A stretch of DNA of 64,000 bases from positions 1,500,001-1,564,000 of the forward strand of contig NZ_BRXR01000001.1 of NCBI RefSeq assembly GCF_026012015.1, written 5' to 3'. The notes beneath the pieces were generated by a model. It had not been told where the DNA came from, searched no databases, and saw nothing but the letters and a program-made list of their open reading frames with translations. Both the position numbers and the translations under genes were made by a program. Positions 28,701 through 37,738 of this stretch are shown one piece after another (the stretch's first letter is position 1; each line of letters opens with the position of its first letter). Source of the stretch: Clostridium omnivorum. Lineage in GTDB: Bacteria; Bacillota; Clostridia; Clostridiales; Clostridiaceae.

Positions 28701-29266
28701 GCAGAATAAGGGGGATATATATCCATTATTCCTCCTCTTATAGAAAACTGTCCCTTACTTTCAACTATATCAATTCTTTCATATCCACAATGAACTAATT
28801 TTTCACTCAAATCATCAAGGTTTATGGTATCTCCAAGTTTAAATTTAAAAGTATACTTCCTATATAGCTCCGGTGGAATATAAGTAGAAGCCAAAGCTTC
28901 TATAGATGCTACAACAATCTTTTTCCCTGGCTGCATCATCTCTTTTATTACCTTTAGTCTTTCCCATCTTAAATCTCCTGATATGGCATCTACATTATAG
29001 AAAACCACTTCTTTTGTAGGAAAGTAGTATACATTAGGATAATAAAAGGATAAATCCTCGTATAGGTTCTTAGCCTCAACATCACTATGAGTAAACACCA
29101 TAAAAGGCTTGTCTAACTCTTCAAACACTCCATTTATAAGATAACTTCTAGCAGACTCAGATAGTCCATAAACTCCCACTGGAAATTTATTTCCTTCTAT
29201 AGCATCCATTATTGTTTTAAATTCTCGGCTTTCTTTCAAAGGCTTCATTAAACCATTTAGCCTCAT
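25748..29266 (-). CDS. mfd: transcription-repair coupling factor Mfd
   Basis: DNA translocase that removes stalled RNA polymerase and recruits UvrA. The 1172-residue protein (normal length) shows an N-terminal UvrB-like region ([31 protein letters not shown]), the RNA polymerase interaction domain ([18 protein letters not shown]), then RecG-like helicase motifs [30 protein letters not shown] and [13 protein letters not shown], and a C-terminal TRCF domain. The ATG after GAGAGGTG is chosen over an upstream in-frame start that would overlap pth. It follows pth with a 28-base gap. Confidence 0.97.
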   Translation of the reverse strand: [1172 protein letters not shown]

Positions 29267-29294
29267 TGTAACACCTCTCAAACTGCCTGTTTCA

Positions 29295-29858
29295 TTATAA
29301 CTTGAAACCATTATACTTATTCATAGCCTCTGTTATTCCGTCTTTTATAATAGATTCAACTGCTTCAATACAATGTGGAAAAAGCTGTTCTAAATTTTCT
29401 CTATCTTCTTTAGAAAACCTGCTTAACACATGGGAAACTAGATTATCCTTAGGCTGTCCTACTCCTACTTTAATCCTTGGAAATACATCAGAACCTAGAT
29501 GTAATATTATATTTTTAATCCCATTATGACCACCAGCACTTCCCTGTGGTCTTATTCGCATTCTTCCTACCGTAAGACTTATATCATCATAGAGAACTAT
29601 AATATTTTCCTTAGGAATCTTATAAAAACTAGCTGCTTCACTAACACTCTCTCCACTTAAATTCATGTAAGTAGATGGTTTTAAAAGAAGTACCTTTTCA
29701 CCAGCTATGCTGCCTTCTCCGCAAGTCCCTTTAAATTTTATCCTATTCACACTAATATTATACTTTTCAGACATTAAATCTATAATATCAAATCCTACAT
29801 TATGTCTTGTATGTTTATACTCAGTTCCCGGATTACCCAATCCAACTATTAAAAACAT
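29295..29858 (-). CDS. pth: peptidyl-tRNA hydrolase
   Basis: Releases tRNA from peptidyl-tRNAs that fall off ribosomes. The 187-residue protein has the signatures [19 protein letters not shown] (with the catalytic His near residue 20), [13 protein letters not shown], and [27 protein letters not shown]. The ATG is chosen with AGGAGAAGTGG upstream; a GTG three codons earlier overlaps that site. The pth-mfd order is conserved in Firmicutes. Confidence 0.97.
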   Translation of the reverse strand: MFLIVGLGNPGTEYKHTRHNVGFDIIDLMSEKYNISVNRIKFKGTCGEGSIAGEKVLLLKPSTYMNLSGESVSEAASFYKIPKENIIVLYDDISLTVGRMRIRPQGSAGGHNGIKNIILHLGSDVFPRIKVGVGQPKDNLVSHVLSRFSKEDRENLEQLFPHCIEAVESIIKDGITEAMNKYNGFKL

Positions 29859-29930
29859 TGCTACCACTTCTCCTGTATTACAATTATTCCTATAATCATA
29901 TTATATGATACCCTAAAAAAGCAAAATAAT

Positions 29931-29953
29931 AAAGAGACTTTGAAAGTCTCTTT
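29931..29953 (-). terminator. intrinsic terminator of htrA
   Basis: Perfect 10-bp stem (AAAGAGACTT / AAGTCTCTTT) with a TGA loop after the htrA stop codon. Confidence 0.7.
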
Positions 29954-29971
29954 ACACTAATGTTAGCTACA

Positions 29972-31192
29972 TTATTGCCTTTCAGAAAGAGTAACATCAA
30001 AACTTAAAACTTTTCCTTCTCTCAATACTTTGCATGTAATAGTATCTCCTGCCTTATGCTTCCAAAGTACTTCCTGAAGCTGTTCATAAGTTTCAATCTT
30101 GGTCTTGTCAAGCTCTATAATTATATCTGTCGGTTTTATTCCAGCAGTTTCTCCTCCAAGTCCACCAGTTACTTCCTGAACATACACACCTTTAACCCCA
30201 TTATTCTCTTGAGGAACCGCAGTAAATCCAACTATACCTAAAACAGCATTGGGTCCTACCTTCTGCTTATCACTAGGTTTTGCTCCATTCATAATCTTTT
30301 GAATTACATTCTTCGCTTCATTAATAGATATAGCAAAACCCATTCCCTCAGCATTCACATTTCCACCAATTTTTAAGCTGTTTATTCCAATTATTTCTCC
30401 TGCCTCATTACATAGAGCTCCTCCGCTATTTCCTGGGTTAATGGCTGCATCTGTTTGAAGCACCTTATAGGTGGTAACTCTGCCTTTATTATCCTTAATC
30501 TGAAGTTTCCTATTTGTAGCACTTATTATACCTGCAGTTACACTTCCAGCAAACTCATCTCCTAAAGGGTTTCCTATGGCTACTGCCACATCTCCCGCCT
30601 TAACTTTAGAAGAATCTCCAAACTTAGCTACTGGGAAATTTTCACCTTCAATTTTTATTACAGCTAGATCAGAACTTGCGTCTGCGCCTACAAATTTAGC
30701 TTGAAGCGGCTTACTTCCATTGGGAAGCTTTATATACACCTTATCAGCACCTTGAATTACATGATAATTAGTTACTATATACCCTGACTTATCAAAGATA
30801 ATTCCTGAACCGCTATCTTGATTTACATCCCCAAAAAAACCTTCTACAGTATTGTTCACACCAACCACTGTTGGCCCAACAGTTTCAGCCACCATAGTAA
30901 TTGAGTTTTTAGGCAATTTTGCAGTTTGTGTATACCCATTTTTCTGTTCCAAGAGAGATTGATTAGCCTGATTAGTTTGAGTATATGGAGAAGGTGATGA
31001 AGAATACTTTTTATCTACAATAATTGCCGAGGTCACCCCACCAGATACCGCAGCTACTAAAATAAATGCTATTCCCTTAAAAAAACCCTTTATCCTAGGC
31101 TTTCTATTATCTTTTCTAAATTTAATTTCTCCGCAATTAGTAATCTGCTCCCATGGAACGTCCTTTATCTCTTTGTATCCATCATTCTCCAT
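29972..31192 (-). CDS. htrA: HtrA/DegP-family membrane-anchored serine protease
   Basis: Extracytoplasmic quality-control protease. The 406-residue protein has a cytoplasmic basic N terminus, one membrane anchor at about residues 38-59, a trypsin-like domain with catalytic His144 (TNYHVI), Asp175 (SSDLAV) and Ser256 (GNSGGAL), and a C-terminal PDZ domain (about 310-400, GVKGVYVQEVTGGLGGETAG). It lies downstream of a response regulator and sensor kinase on the same strand, a pairing like CssRS with HtrA in B. subtilis, so induction by misfolded secreted proteins is plausible but not shown. Confidence 0.94.
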   Translation of the reverse strand: MENDGYKEIKDVPWEQITNCGEIKFRKDNRKPRIKGFFKGIAFILVAAVSGGVTSAIIVDKKYSSSPSPYTQTNQANQSLLEQKNGYTQTAKLPKNSITMVAETVGPTVVGVNNTVEGFFGDVNQDSGSGIIFDKSGYIVTNYHVIQGADKVYIKLPNGSKPLQAKFVGADASSDLAVIKIEGENFPVAKFGDSSKVKAGDVAVAIGNPLGDEFAGSVTAGIISATNRKLQIKDNKGRVTTYKVLQTDAAINPGNSGGALCNEAGEIIGINSLKIGGNVNAEGMGFAISINEAKNVIQKIMNGAKPSDKQKVGPNAVLGIVGFTAVPQENNGVKGVYVQEVTGGLGGETAGIKPTDIIIELDKTKIETYEQLQEVLWKHKAGDTITCKVLREGKVLSFDVTLSERQ

Positions 31193-31362
31193 AAAATTCC
31201 CTCCTGAATCCTTCTTTATATTGGATTGTAAAGCTAACTTAATTCAAAACACTTCATAGGTGGTCAATAACTGTAAAGCGCTAAGTCTTTCACTACAATA
31301 TCATTATAATAAAGGATTTTTACATAACTGTGAACAAACTGTTATATATTAATTACATTTGA

Positions 31363-32784
31363 TCATTTAACTCTTTTCAAAGTGAAGGTAAAAATAACCC
31401 CTTCTCCTTCTCTATTTTCAACCCATATATCTTCCCCTAGCTGAGTCAAAATATTTCTAGCAATTGGTAGTCCTAGTCCCGTACTCATTTTTGCAGTTCT
31501 AGACTTATCCGCTTTATAAAATCTATCCCAAATATGCGATATATCTTCCTTAGAGATTAAAGGTCCATCATTAAAGACAGTTACTAATACCTTATCTCCC
31601 TTAGTCTTTGTACATATTTTGATATTTCCGCCTTCGCTTACATACTTAATTGCATTATCAACTAAGTTTGTAAGTACCTGAACAAGTCTATCCCTATCTC
31701 CAGCAATATATAAATTATCTTCAGCAAAACACACATCAACTTTTAAGCCCTTGGCCTTAATTTTTGTTTCAAACTTTATAACTGTTATCCTTATAAGTTC
31801 ATTAATATCCAATTCCTCTATTCTTAATCTAAACTGACCTGCTTCTATTGCTGAAAGATCTAGCAAATCGTTTACAAGCCTAGTTAGTCTCTGAATTTCC
31901 TCATAAGCTATAGATAAATAATAATTTTCCTTTTCTTTAGGTATAACTCCATCTAATATTCCTCCAATAAAGCCTTTAATTGATGTAATAGGCGAACGTA
32001 TTTCATGTGATACATTAGAAATAAATTCTCTTCTATGATTCTCCACTTTTTCAATATTATCTGCCATTGAATTAAAAGATTCAGCAAGCTCTCCTATTTC
32101 ATCATTCGAAATAATTTCTACCCTTTTTTCTACCTCACCTTTTGAAATCTTCTTAGCTACTGAATTTATTTTAGCTAAAGGAGCAAGAATGATTTTCTCA
32201 GAAAAGTGATAAATGATGATTGATGATACAATTATAGCTAAAAGAGCGGAAAACCATATAATCCTATATACATTTTTTAGTGGCTCCTTTAATTGACTTA
32301 GCGGAGTTATCATTATTACCGAGCCAATAAAGCTTCTATCTTCTATTACTGGCATTATATAAATATGAGATGGTGTGGATAGTATATTCTCGTAAGTCCC
32401 TTTAATCTCCACTGATTGTTTTAATCTAAGCGTATCAAGATCACGTTGAAAAACTTGTTTTCCAATGAGCTGCTGATGATTTTTATTGGATACCTGATTA
32501 ATGAACCCATTATTGTCCGTAATCCATATGTCAGCATTGGAGCTAGTACTTAATATATATAATATTTTTTCCCAATCTCTTTCAGTTACGTTATTATCTT
32601 GAGTCACAAATTTGTCTACTGCATAAGGCTTAATAAGCTCAGCATTAGATTCAAGCTGGTTCTTTCTTTGTTGAAAATAATAATTCTGAAACCAAAGGGA
32701 AAGAACGGTAGCTATTATAAAAAAGCTTAATGCTACAATTATGGTATAAGCAGCTACCATCTTAGAAAAAATTCCTTTTTTCAT
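31363..32784 (-). CDS. sensor histidine kinase (HAMP, HisKA, HATPase)
   Basis: A 473-residue membrane kinase: two membrane segments (about 11-31 and 175-194) enclosing an extracytoplasmic sensor of roughly 140 residues, a HAMP domain near 195-250, the phosphoacceptor His260 in SHEIRSPITSIKGF, and an ATPase domain with the N box DNAIKYV and G2 box GLGLPIARN. No PAS domain is seen, which argues against WalK. The ATG directly follows the stop codon of the response regulator gene. With htrA downstream, a secretion-stress sensor like CssS is a reasonable guess. Confidence 0.9.
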   Translation of the reverse strand: MKKGIFSKMVAAYTIIVALSFFIIATVLSLWFQNYYFQQRKNQLESNAELIKPYAVDKFVTQDNNVTERDWEKILYILSTSSNADIWITDNNGFINQVSNKNHQQLIGKQVFQRDLDTLRLKQSVEIKGTYENILSTPSHIYIMPVIEDRSFIGSVIMITPLSQLKEPLKNVYRIIWFSALLAIIVSSIIIYHFSEKIILAPLAKINSVAKKISKGEVEKRVEIISNDEIGELAESFNSMADNIEKVENHRREFISNVSHEIRSPITSIKGFIGGILDGVIPKEKENYYLSIAYEEIQRLTRLVNDLLDLSAIEAGQFRLRIEELDINELIRITVIKFETKIKAKGLKVDVCFAEDNLYIAGDRDRLVQVLTNLVDNAIKYVSEGGNIKICTKTKGDKVLVTVFNDGPLISKEDISHIWDRFYKADKSRTAKMSTGLGLPIARNILTQLGEDIWVENREGEGVIFTFTLKRVK

Positions 32785-33471
32785 TTACTTCACCTCAAAC
32801 TTATAACCAACGCCCCACACAGTTTCTATCTGCCAATTTATTCCTCCAGGCAGCTTTTCTCTTAACCTTTTAACATGAACATCCACAGTTCTTGAATCTC
32901 CTGGGTAATCATATCCCCAAACTTCACATAAAAGTTGTTCTCTAGTGAACACTCTATTTTTATTATTTGCCAGATAATGAAGTAATTCAAATTCCTTAGG
33001 CGGCATTTTAATTTCTTGTCCATTGTATATTACGTTATAAGAATTTACATCAATAACCAAATCCTCAAAGCTTAATACTTCTTTATTAATAGAATCTACA
33101 TTATATCTTCTAAGTACTGCCTTTGCCCTCGCCAAAAGTTCCTTTGGTTCAAAAGGCTTTACTATATAGTCATCTGCGCCAAGTTCAAGTCCAAGCACTT
33201 TATCAAAGGTTTCACCTTTTGCTGTAAGCATTATAACTGGAGTTTCATGTTCTCTTCTAATCCACTTAAGAACATCTATCCCATCTATATGAGGAAGCAT
33301 TATATCCAGTATTACCAAATCAGGCTTATATTCTAAAAACATCTCCTGGGCAGCTCTGCCGTCATAACATACTCTTGTGGAGTATCCGGCACTGTCCATG
33401 TACATTTTTATAACCTCACATATATTTTCATCATCATCTACAATAAGAACCTTTCCAATTGAGCCTTCCAT
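32785..33471 (-). CDS. OmpR/PhoB-family response regulator
   Basis: A 228-residue regulator. The receiver domain has the acidic VDDDEN pocket, phosphoacceptor Asp56 (LVILDIMLPHIDG) and Lys in IVKPFEPKELLAR; the C-terminal winged helix includes MPPKEFELLHYLANNKNRV and the GDSRTVDVHVKRLREKL recognition region. The start is the ATG after AGGAGG. It is immediately followed by its kinase without any gap, then htrA. Its target genes cannot be read from the sequence. Confidence 0.93.
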   Translation of the reverse strand: MEGSIGKVLIVDDDENICEVIKMYMDSAGYSTRVCYDGRAAQEMFLEYKPDLVILDIMLPHIDGIDVLKWIRREHETPVIMLTAKGETFDKVLGLELGADDYIVKPFEPKELLARAKAVLRRYNVDSINKEVLSFEDLVIDVNSYNVIYNGQEIKMPPKEFELLHYLANNKNRVFTREQLLCEVWGYDYPGDSRTVDVHVKRLREKLPGGINWQIETVWGVGYKFEVK

Positions 33472-33584
33472 AAATAATCCTCCTATTGTTTCTTTTAATA
33501 TAGAGTAATTATAATTTAACACACTTTTGTATACTTAATAATAGTATACTTAAAAAAGTTACAAATAATTTACTAATAAAAAAA

Positions 33585-33616
33585 CATATCACCACATTAA
33601 ACTATGTAGTGATATG
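33585..33616 (-). terminator. intrinsic terminator of prs
   Basis: CATATCAC / GTGATATG outer stem continued by inner ACAT / ATGT pairs after a one-base mismatch, followed by a seven-base T run on the minus strand. Confidence 0.7.
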
Positions 33617-33633
33617 CTTATATAGCTTATATT

Positions 33634-34593
33634 CTATTCTTCAAATAATTTGCTTACAGAAACATCCTCGTATATTCTTCTTATAGCTTCTGCAAATACT
33701 GGAGCCACTGATAGAATATTTATCTTTTCAAGATTCTTTTCTTCTGGAAGCTTAATTGTATTTAATACAGTAAGTTCTTTAATAGCACAATTTTCTAGTT
33801 TATCTATTGCAGGTCCTGAAAGTACAGAGTGGGTACAACAAGCATAAACTTCTTTGGCCCCCATATCTCTCAATACATTAGCTGCATTTGCAATTGTTCC
33901 TGCAGTATCTATCATATCGTCAACCAATATAACTGTTTTGTTTTGAACATCACCAATTACATTCATGATTTCTGATACATTTGCCTTTGGTCTTCTCTTG
34001 TCAATAATAGCTATTGGCGCATGAAGTTTATCAGCAAATTTTCTAGCTCTAGTAACACTTCCAAGATCAGGTGAAACAACCACTACATCATCTCTGTCTT
34101 TAAAGCCTTTTTCTATATAATACTTTGCAAGAATTGGAGCTCCTAATAAATGGTCAAGTGGTATATCAAAATACCCTTGAATTTGTGCAGCATGCAAGTC
34201 CATTGTTAAAACCCTGTCTGCACCTGCAGCAGTTATAAGGTCAGCTACAAGCTTAGCTGTAATTGGATCTCTAGCCTTTGCCTTTCTATCTTGTCTAGCA
34301 TAACCATAGTAAGGTATAACAGCTGTAATTCTTCCTGCTGAAGCCCTCTTAAATGCATCAATCATTATTAAAAGTTCCATTAGATTGTCATTTACTGGAG
34401 CATTAGTAGATTGCACTACAAATACATCTGTTCCTCTTACAGTTTCATTGATATTAACAGATATTTCTCCGTCACTAAATGTTGCAACATTTGAGTTTCC
34501 TAGTGGTACACCTAACATATCAGCTATTTGCTGAGCTAACTCTGGATGTGAATTCCCTGTGAAAATCTTGATACTTTTGCCATGGGTTATCAT
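33634..34593 (-). CDS. prs: ribose-phosphate pyrophosphokinase
   Basis: Makes PRPP from ribose 5-phosphate and ATP, feeding purine, pyrimidine, histidine and NAD synthesis. The 319-residue protein has [20 protein letters not shown], the flexible loop [36 protein letters not shown] and the PRPP loop [14 protein letters not shown]. It follows glmU by about 80 bases, the order seen in B. subtilis, and ends in a terminator. Confidence 0.97.
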   Translation of the reverse strand: MITHGKSIKIFTGNSHPELAQQIADMLGVPLGNSNVATFSDGEISVNINETVRGTDVFVVQSTNAPVNDNLMELLIMIDAFKRASAGRITAVIPYYGYARQDRKAKARDPITAKLVADLITAAGADRVLTMDLHAAQIQGYFDIPLDHLLGAPILAKYYIEKGFKDRDDVVVVSPDLGSVTRARKFADKLHAPIAIIDKRRPKANVSEIMNVIGDVQNKTVILVDDMIDTAGTIANAANVLRDMGAKEVYACCTHSVLSGPAIDKLENCAIKELTVLNTIKLPEEKNLEKINILSVAPVFAEAIRRIYEDVSVSKLFEE

Positions 34594-34676
34594 CGGTTGA
34601 CCTCCTTTTTTTCGATAAGACCGTAATTTACATTATCGCGCCTCATAATCGTACATGTTTTTTATTTTTAAAATTT

Positions 34677-36047
34677 CTATTTCTTAAGTCCCTTTTTCTC
34701 TACCCAACCCTCAATGTTGGTTTGTCTTTCTCTTGCTATCGCAAGCGCTCCTTCCGGAACCTCTTCTGTTATTGTTGATCCTGCTGCTGTATATGCATTA
34801 TCATTAACTTTTACAGGTGATACCAAGTTAGTATTGCAGCCAATAAAAACATTATCTCCTATAATAGTCTTATGCTTTTTCTTACCATCATAATTTACTA
34901 CTACAGTTCCGCAGCCAAAATTGCAAGCACTGCCTACTTCTGCATCTCCTATATATGTTAAATGTGATACCTTTGTATTATCACCAATACTTGATTTTTT
35001 TATCTCAACAAAGTCCCCTATTCTTGCATTCTTACCAATAGTACTCTCTGGTCTTATGTATGCATAAGGCCCTACGGTAGTATTCTCACCAATATGACTT
35101 TCTAAAATCACTGAACTTTGAATATGAACACCACTTTCAATAGTACTATCTGTAATTCTTGAATTAGGATATAACATACAATTTTCTTTAATTACTGTTT
35201 TACCTTCTATAACATTACCAGGATATATTATAGTATCCTGTCCAATTTCTACATCACTACCTATATAAGTAGTATCTGGATCTATTATTGTAACTCCATT
35301 TTCCATATGCTTTTTATTAATTCTTTGTCTAAGAATCTTTTCAACTGCTGCAAGCTCTACTCTTGAATTGACCCCAATAGTTTCCTCAAACTCAGTAACC
35401 ATTGCTCCTACCTTTGCACCTTCACTCTTTAAGATCCCTATTACATCAGTCAGGTAGTATTCTCCTTGAGCATTATTATTAGTCAGCTTGCTAAGTGAGA
35501 GTAAAAGGCTTTCTATATCGAAGCAATACATTCCTGCATTAATTTCCTTTACTGCAGCTTCCTCAGAATTACAATCCTTTGCCTCAACAATTTTTTCTAC
35601 TTCATTATTTTCATTTCTTATTACTCTTCCATAAGCTCCTGGATTTTCAATAACAGAAGTGAGTATTGTAGCTTTGAAAGAACCTTCTTCATGAAACTTC
35701 AAAAGATTTTTTACAGTTTCTTCTTTAATAAGAGGTGCATCCCCTGTAAAAATAGCTACTATACCTTTTTTGCCTTTTAGAAAGTCACTAGCACACATAA
35801 CAGCATGTCCTGTGCCCAATTGTTTATCTTGAAGTGAGTAGGATACATTTTTAATTTCAGTAGCAGCTTTAACCTTTTCTGCTCCTCGTCCCACTATCAC
35901 ATTGACTTCTTCCATTTCAGCTTTTCTCATTATGTCTATGACGTGGTTTACCATTTCCTTACCACAGACCTTATGCAGCACCTTAGGAGTTTCAGATTTC
36001 ATTCTCTTTCCTTCACCTGCTGCTAATATTGTAGCACATTTATACAT
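34677..36047 (-). CDS. glmU: bifunctional N-acetylglucosamine-1-phosphate uridyltransferase / glucosamine-1-phosphate acetyltransferase
   Basis: Makes UDP-GlcNAc for cell wall synthesis. The 456-residue protein has the N-terminal pyrophosphorylase domain ([35 protein letters not shown]) and from about residue 250 a left-handed beta-helix of hexapeptide repeats ([15 protein letters not shown] onward) ending in the acetyl-CoA site. Length is standard. The ATG has an AGGAGGGG site. It is followed by prs. Confidence 0.97.
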   Translation of the reverse strand: MYKCATILAAGEGKRMKSETPKVLHKVCGKEMVNHVIDIMRKAEMEEVNVIVGRGAEKVKAATEIKNVSYSLQDKQLGTGHAVMCASDFLKGKKGIVAIFTGDAPLIKEETVKNLLKFHEEGSFKATILTSVIENPGAYGRVIRNENNEVEKIVEAKDCNSEEAAVKEINAGMYCFDIESLLLSLSKLTNNNAQGEYYLTDVIGILKSEGAKVGAMVTEFEETIGVNSRVELAAVEKILRQRINKKHMENGVTIIDPDTTYIGSDVEIGQDTIIYPGNVIEGKTVIKENCMLYPNSRITDSTIESGVHIQSSVILESHIGENTTVGPYAYIRPESTIGKNARIGDFVEIKKSSIGDNTKVSHLTYIGDAEVGSACNFGCGTVVVNYDGKKKHKTIIGDNVFIGCNTNLVSPVKVNDNAYTAAGSTITEEVPEGALAIARERQTNIEGWVEKKGLKK

Positions 36048-36332
36048 TATACCCCTCCTGTTTACATATTTATAGAGAATATTTTATAAATATAACATAT
36101 TTGTATTGTTCTAATTTATATATTAACACCACACACTGTAGTATTTTCAATATATTCCAACAAAACAATATAGTATAAACTATTTGATAATTTGTATAAC
36201 ATATTGTTACACAAAACACCCTCTATATTATATTTTATATATCGCCTTTTTTCAACCTTAGTAAACATTAAAAAATATTTTGAATAAACCTCCAAAAAAA
36301 TAAAACCTTTTTTAGAGGTTTCTACAAAAAAA
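36048..36332. other. AT-rich intergenic region upstream of glmU
   Basis: About 285 bases of very AT-rich sequence between the spoVG terminator and glmU. It should contain the glmU promoter, but no single -35/-10 pair stands out. A long-loop AAACCTC / GAGGTTT pair at 36292-36322 is the only other structure seen. Confidence 0.4.
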
Positions 36333-36353
36333 TAAAAAGGAGCTTAAACTCCT
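36333..36353 (-). terminator. intrinsic terminator of spoVG
   Basis: Short AGGAG / CTCCT stem with a 6-nt loop followed by TTTTTATTTTTTTG on the minus strand. Confidence 0.5.
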
Positions 36354-36358
36354 CTTTA

Positions 36359-36640
36359 TTATTCTTCCGCTACTGTGGCTTCATCATTTTTTACTTTTTC
36401 GTATTCATCCAAAATAGCACTTTGAATTCTTTCCCTGGTTTGGGTATTTATTGGGTGAGCTATGTCTTTGAATTCTCCGTCTGGAGTCTTCCTGCTTGGC
36501 ATAGCGATAAAAAGTCCATTTTGTCCTTCAATAACCTTTATGTCATGAACAACAAATTCATTGTCAAAAGTTACTGAAACAATAGCCTTCATTTTACCCT
36601 CAGCAGCAACTTTTCTAATTCTAACATCAGTAATTTGCAT
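36359..36640 (-). CDS. spoVG: SpoVG, RNA-binding regulator of sporulation and septation
   Basis: A 93-residue protein with the family start [11 protein letters not shown] and the core [19 protein letters not shown]-like and [21 protein letters not shown] segments. SpoVG binds nucleic acids and affects septum formation and sporulation timing. The gene sits between purR and glmU as in B. subtilis and has a good sigma-H promoter upstream. Confidence 0.96.
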   Translation of the reverse strand: MQITDVRIRKVAAEGKMKAIVSVTFDNEFVVHDIKVIEGQNGLFIAMPSRKTPDGEFKDIAHPINTQTRERIQSAILDEYEKVKNDEATVAEE

Positions 36641-36673
36641 AATATCCCACCTCCACGATGCTTATACAATATA

Positions 36674-36700
36674 ATTCTGCATTTTTTATAATATTCCTTC
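36674..36700 (-). promoter_or_regulatory. sigma-H promoter of spoVG
   Basis: On the minus strand GAAGGAATA, 11-bp spacer, GCAGAAT: an exact match to the sigma-H consensus RnAGGAwww-n11/12-RnnGAAT. B. subtilis spoVG is the classic sigma-H target, so the assignment is strong. Confidence 0.75.
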
Positions 36701-36736
36701 TAATTTTTCAAAATATTTATTAATTTTTTGAATTTT

Positions 36737-37555
36737 TTATTTTTTGAAGGCATTTGACGGCTGAACTATTGCTGCTCCATTATCATCGAGTCCGCTATAC
36801 TCTACTATAGATATATACTCCGGCACCAACTTTTCTGTAGTTTCAATATCTTCAATTAGTACACCTATACTAAGAAGTTCACTGTCAAACTCTTTTAAAA
36901 GATTAATAATGCCAAGTGCAGTACCACCAGCCTTCATAAAGTCATCTATAAAAACACATTTACTTCCTTTTTTAATTGACTTTCTTGAAAGTGACATGGT
37001 TTGAATTCGTTTTGTAGAACCAGTAACATAATTTAAACTTACTGTGGTTCCTTCAGTAACCTTATTATCCCTTCTTACTATAACAAGCTGCACACCAAGA
37101 TTTTTTGCAACTTCAAAAGCAAGTGGAATTCCCTTTGTTTCAACAGTAACAACATAATCTACTTCTAAGTTATTAAATTTAGAAGCTAATATAACCCCTG
37201 CCTTTCTTATAATTTGGGGATTATACATTATGTCTGTCATATATATATAATTGCCTGGTATTATCCTATCCTTTTCCTTTAAAACATTACATAGTTCCAT
37301 AGCAAAACTTTTGCTTTCGTCTTCTGAGATTCCACAAGTATATCTTACCCCACCTGATGCTCCAGCAACAGTATCCACTTTTCCAACAGAAAGCCTTGCT
37401 ATAGTTTCTCTTACTATAATCAAATCTTCACTAATAGTTGACTTGGCTGCATTAAAAAGCTCTGTAAAAGTATTTAAAGTTATTACCTTGTTAGGATTCT
37501 CAAGTAATATTTTTGTAATAGCTGAAACCCTTTGATTTCTACTGAATTTATCCAT
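36737..37555 (-). CDS. purR: purine operon repressor PurR
   Basis: A 272-residue regulator with an N-terminal winged helix (RNQRVSAITKILLENPNKVITL, about residues 1-75) and a C-terminal phosphoribosyltransferase-like domain with the PRPP loop CVFIDDFMKAGGTALG, used to sense PRPP rather than for catalysis. In Firmicutes it represses purine genes when PRPP is low. The gene precedes spoVG on the minus strand and is divergent from murC. Confidence 0.95.
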   Translation of the reverse strand: MDKFSRNQRVSAITKILLENPNKVITLNTFTELFNAAKSTISEDLIIVRETIARLSVGKVDTVAGASGGVRYTCGISEDESKSFAMELCNVLKEKDRIIPGNYIYMTDIMYNPQIIRKAGVILASKFNNLEVDYVVTVETKGIPLAFEVAKNLGVQLVIVRRDNKVTEGTTVSLNYVTGSTKRIQTMSLSRKSIKKGSKCVFIDDFMKAGGTALGIINLLKEFDSELLSIGVLIEDIETTEKLVPEYISIVEYSGLDDNGAAIVQPSNAFKK

Positions 37556-37677
37556 TTTATCACCTATATTCTTATCGTTAACATTTTTTTACGAATTATA
37601 CACAAAAAAATTCTTATATTATTCATATTTTATTCCATTTCCATATTATAATCAATAAAAATATTCCTTTAAATGTG

Positions 37678-37712
37678 TTGATTTTCTTTATTTTTGTATA
37701 TAATGGTATAAT
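37678..37712 (+). promoter_or_regulatory. candidate sigma-A promoter of murC
   Basis: TTGATT at 37678 with TATAAT at 37699 (15-bp spacer). A second -10, TGGTATAAT with extended TG, overlaps at 37704-37712. Either would start transcription about 25 bases before the murC start codon. Confidence 0.5.
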
Positions 37713-37738
37713 GAAGTGTTTTTAAGGAGTTGGTTTCA

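Noticed and set aside
31193-31362. Strong promoter immediately upstream of htrA
   Set aside because: A TATAAT-like -10 exists on the minus strand (31303-31308), but the best -35 (TTCACA) is 20 bp away; not convincing enough to list.
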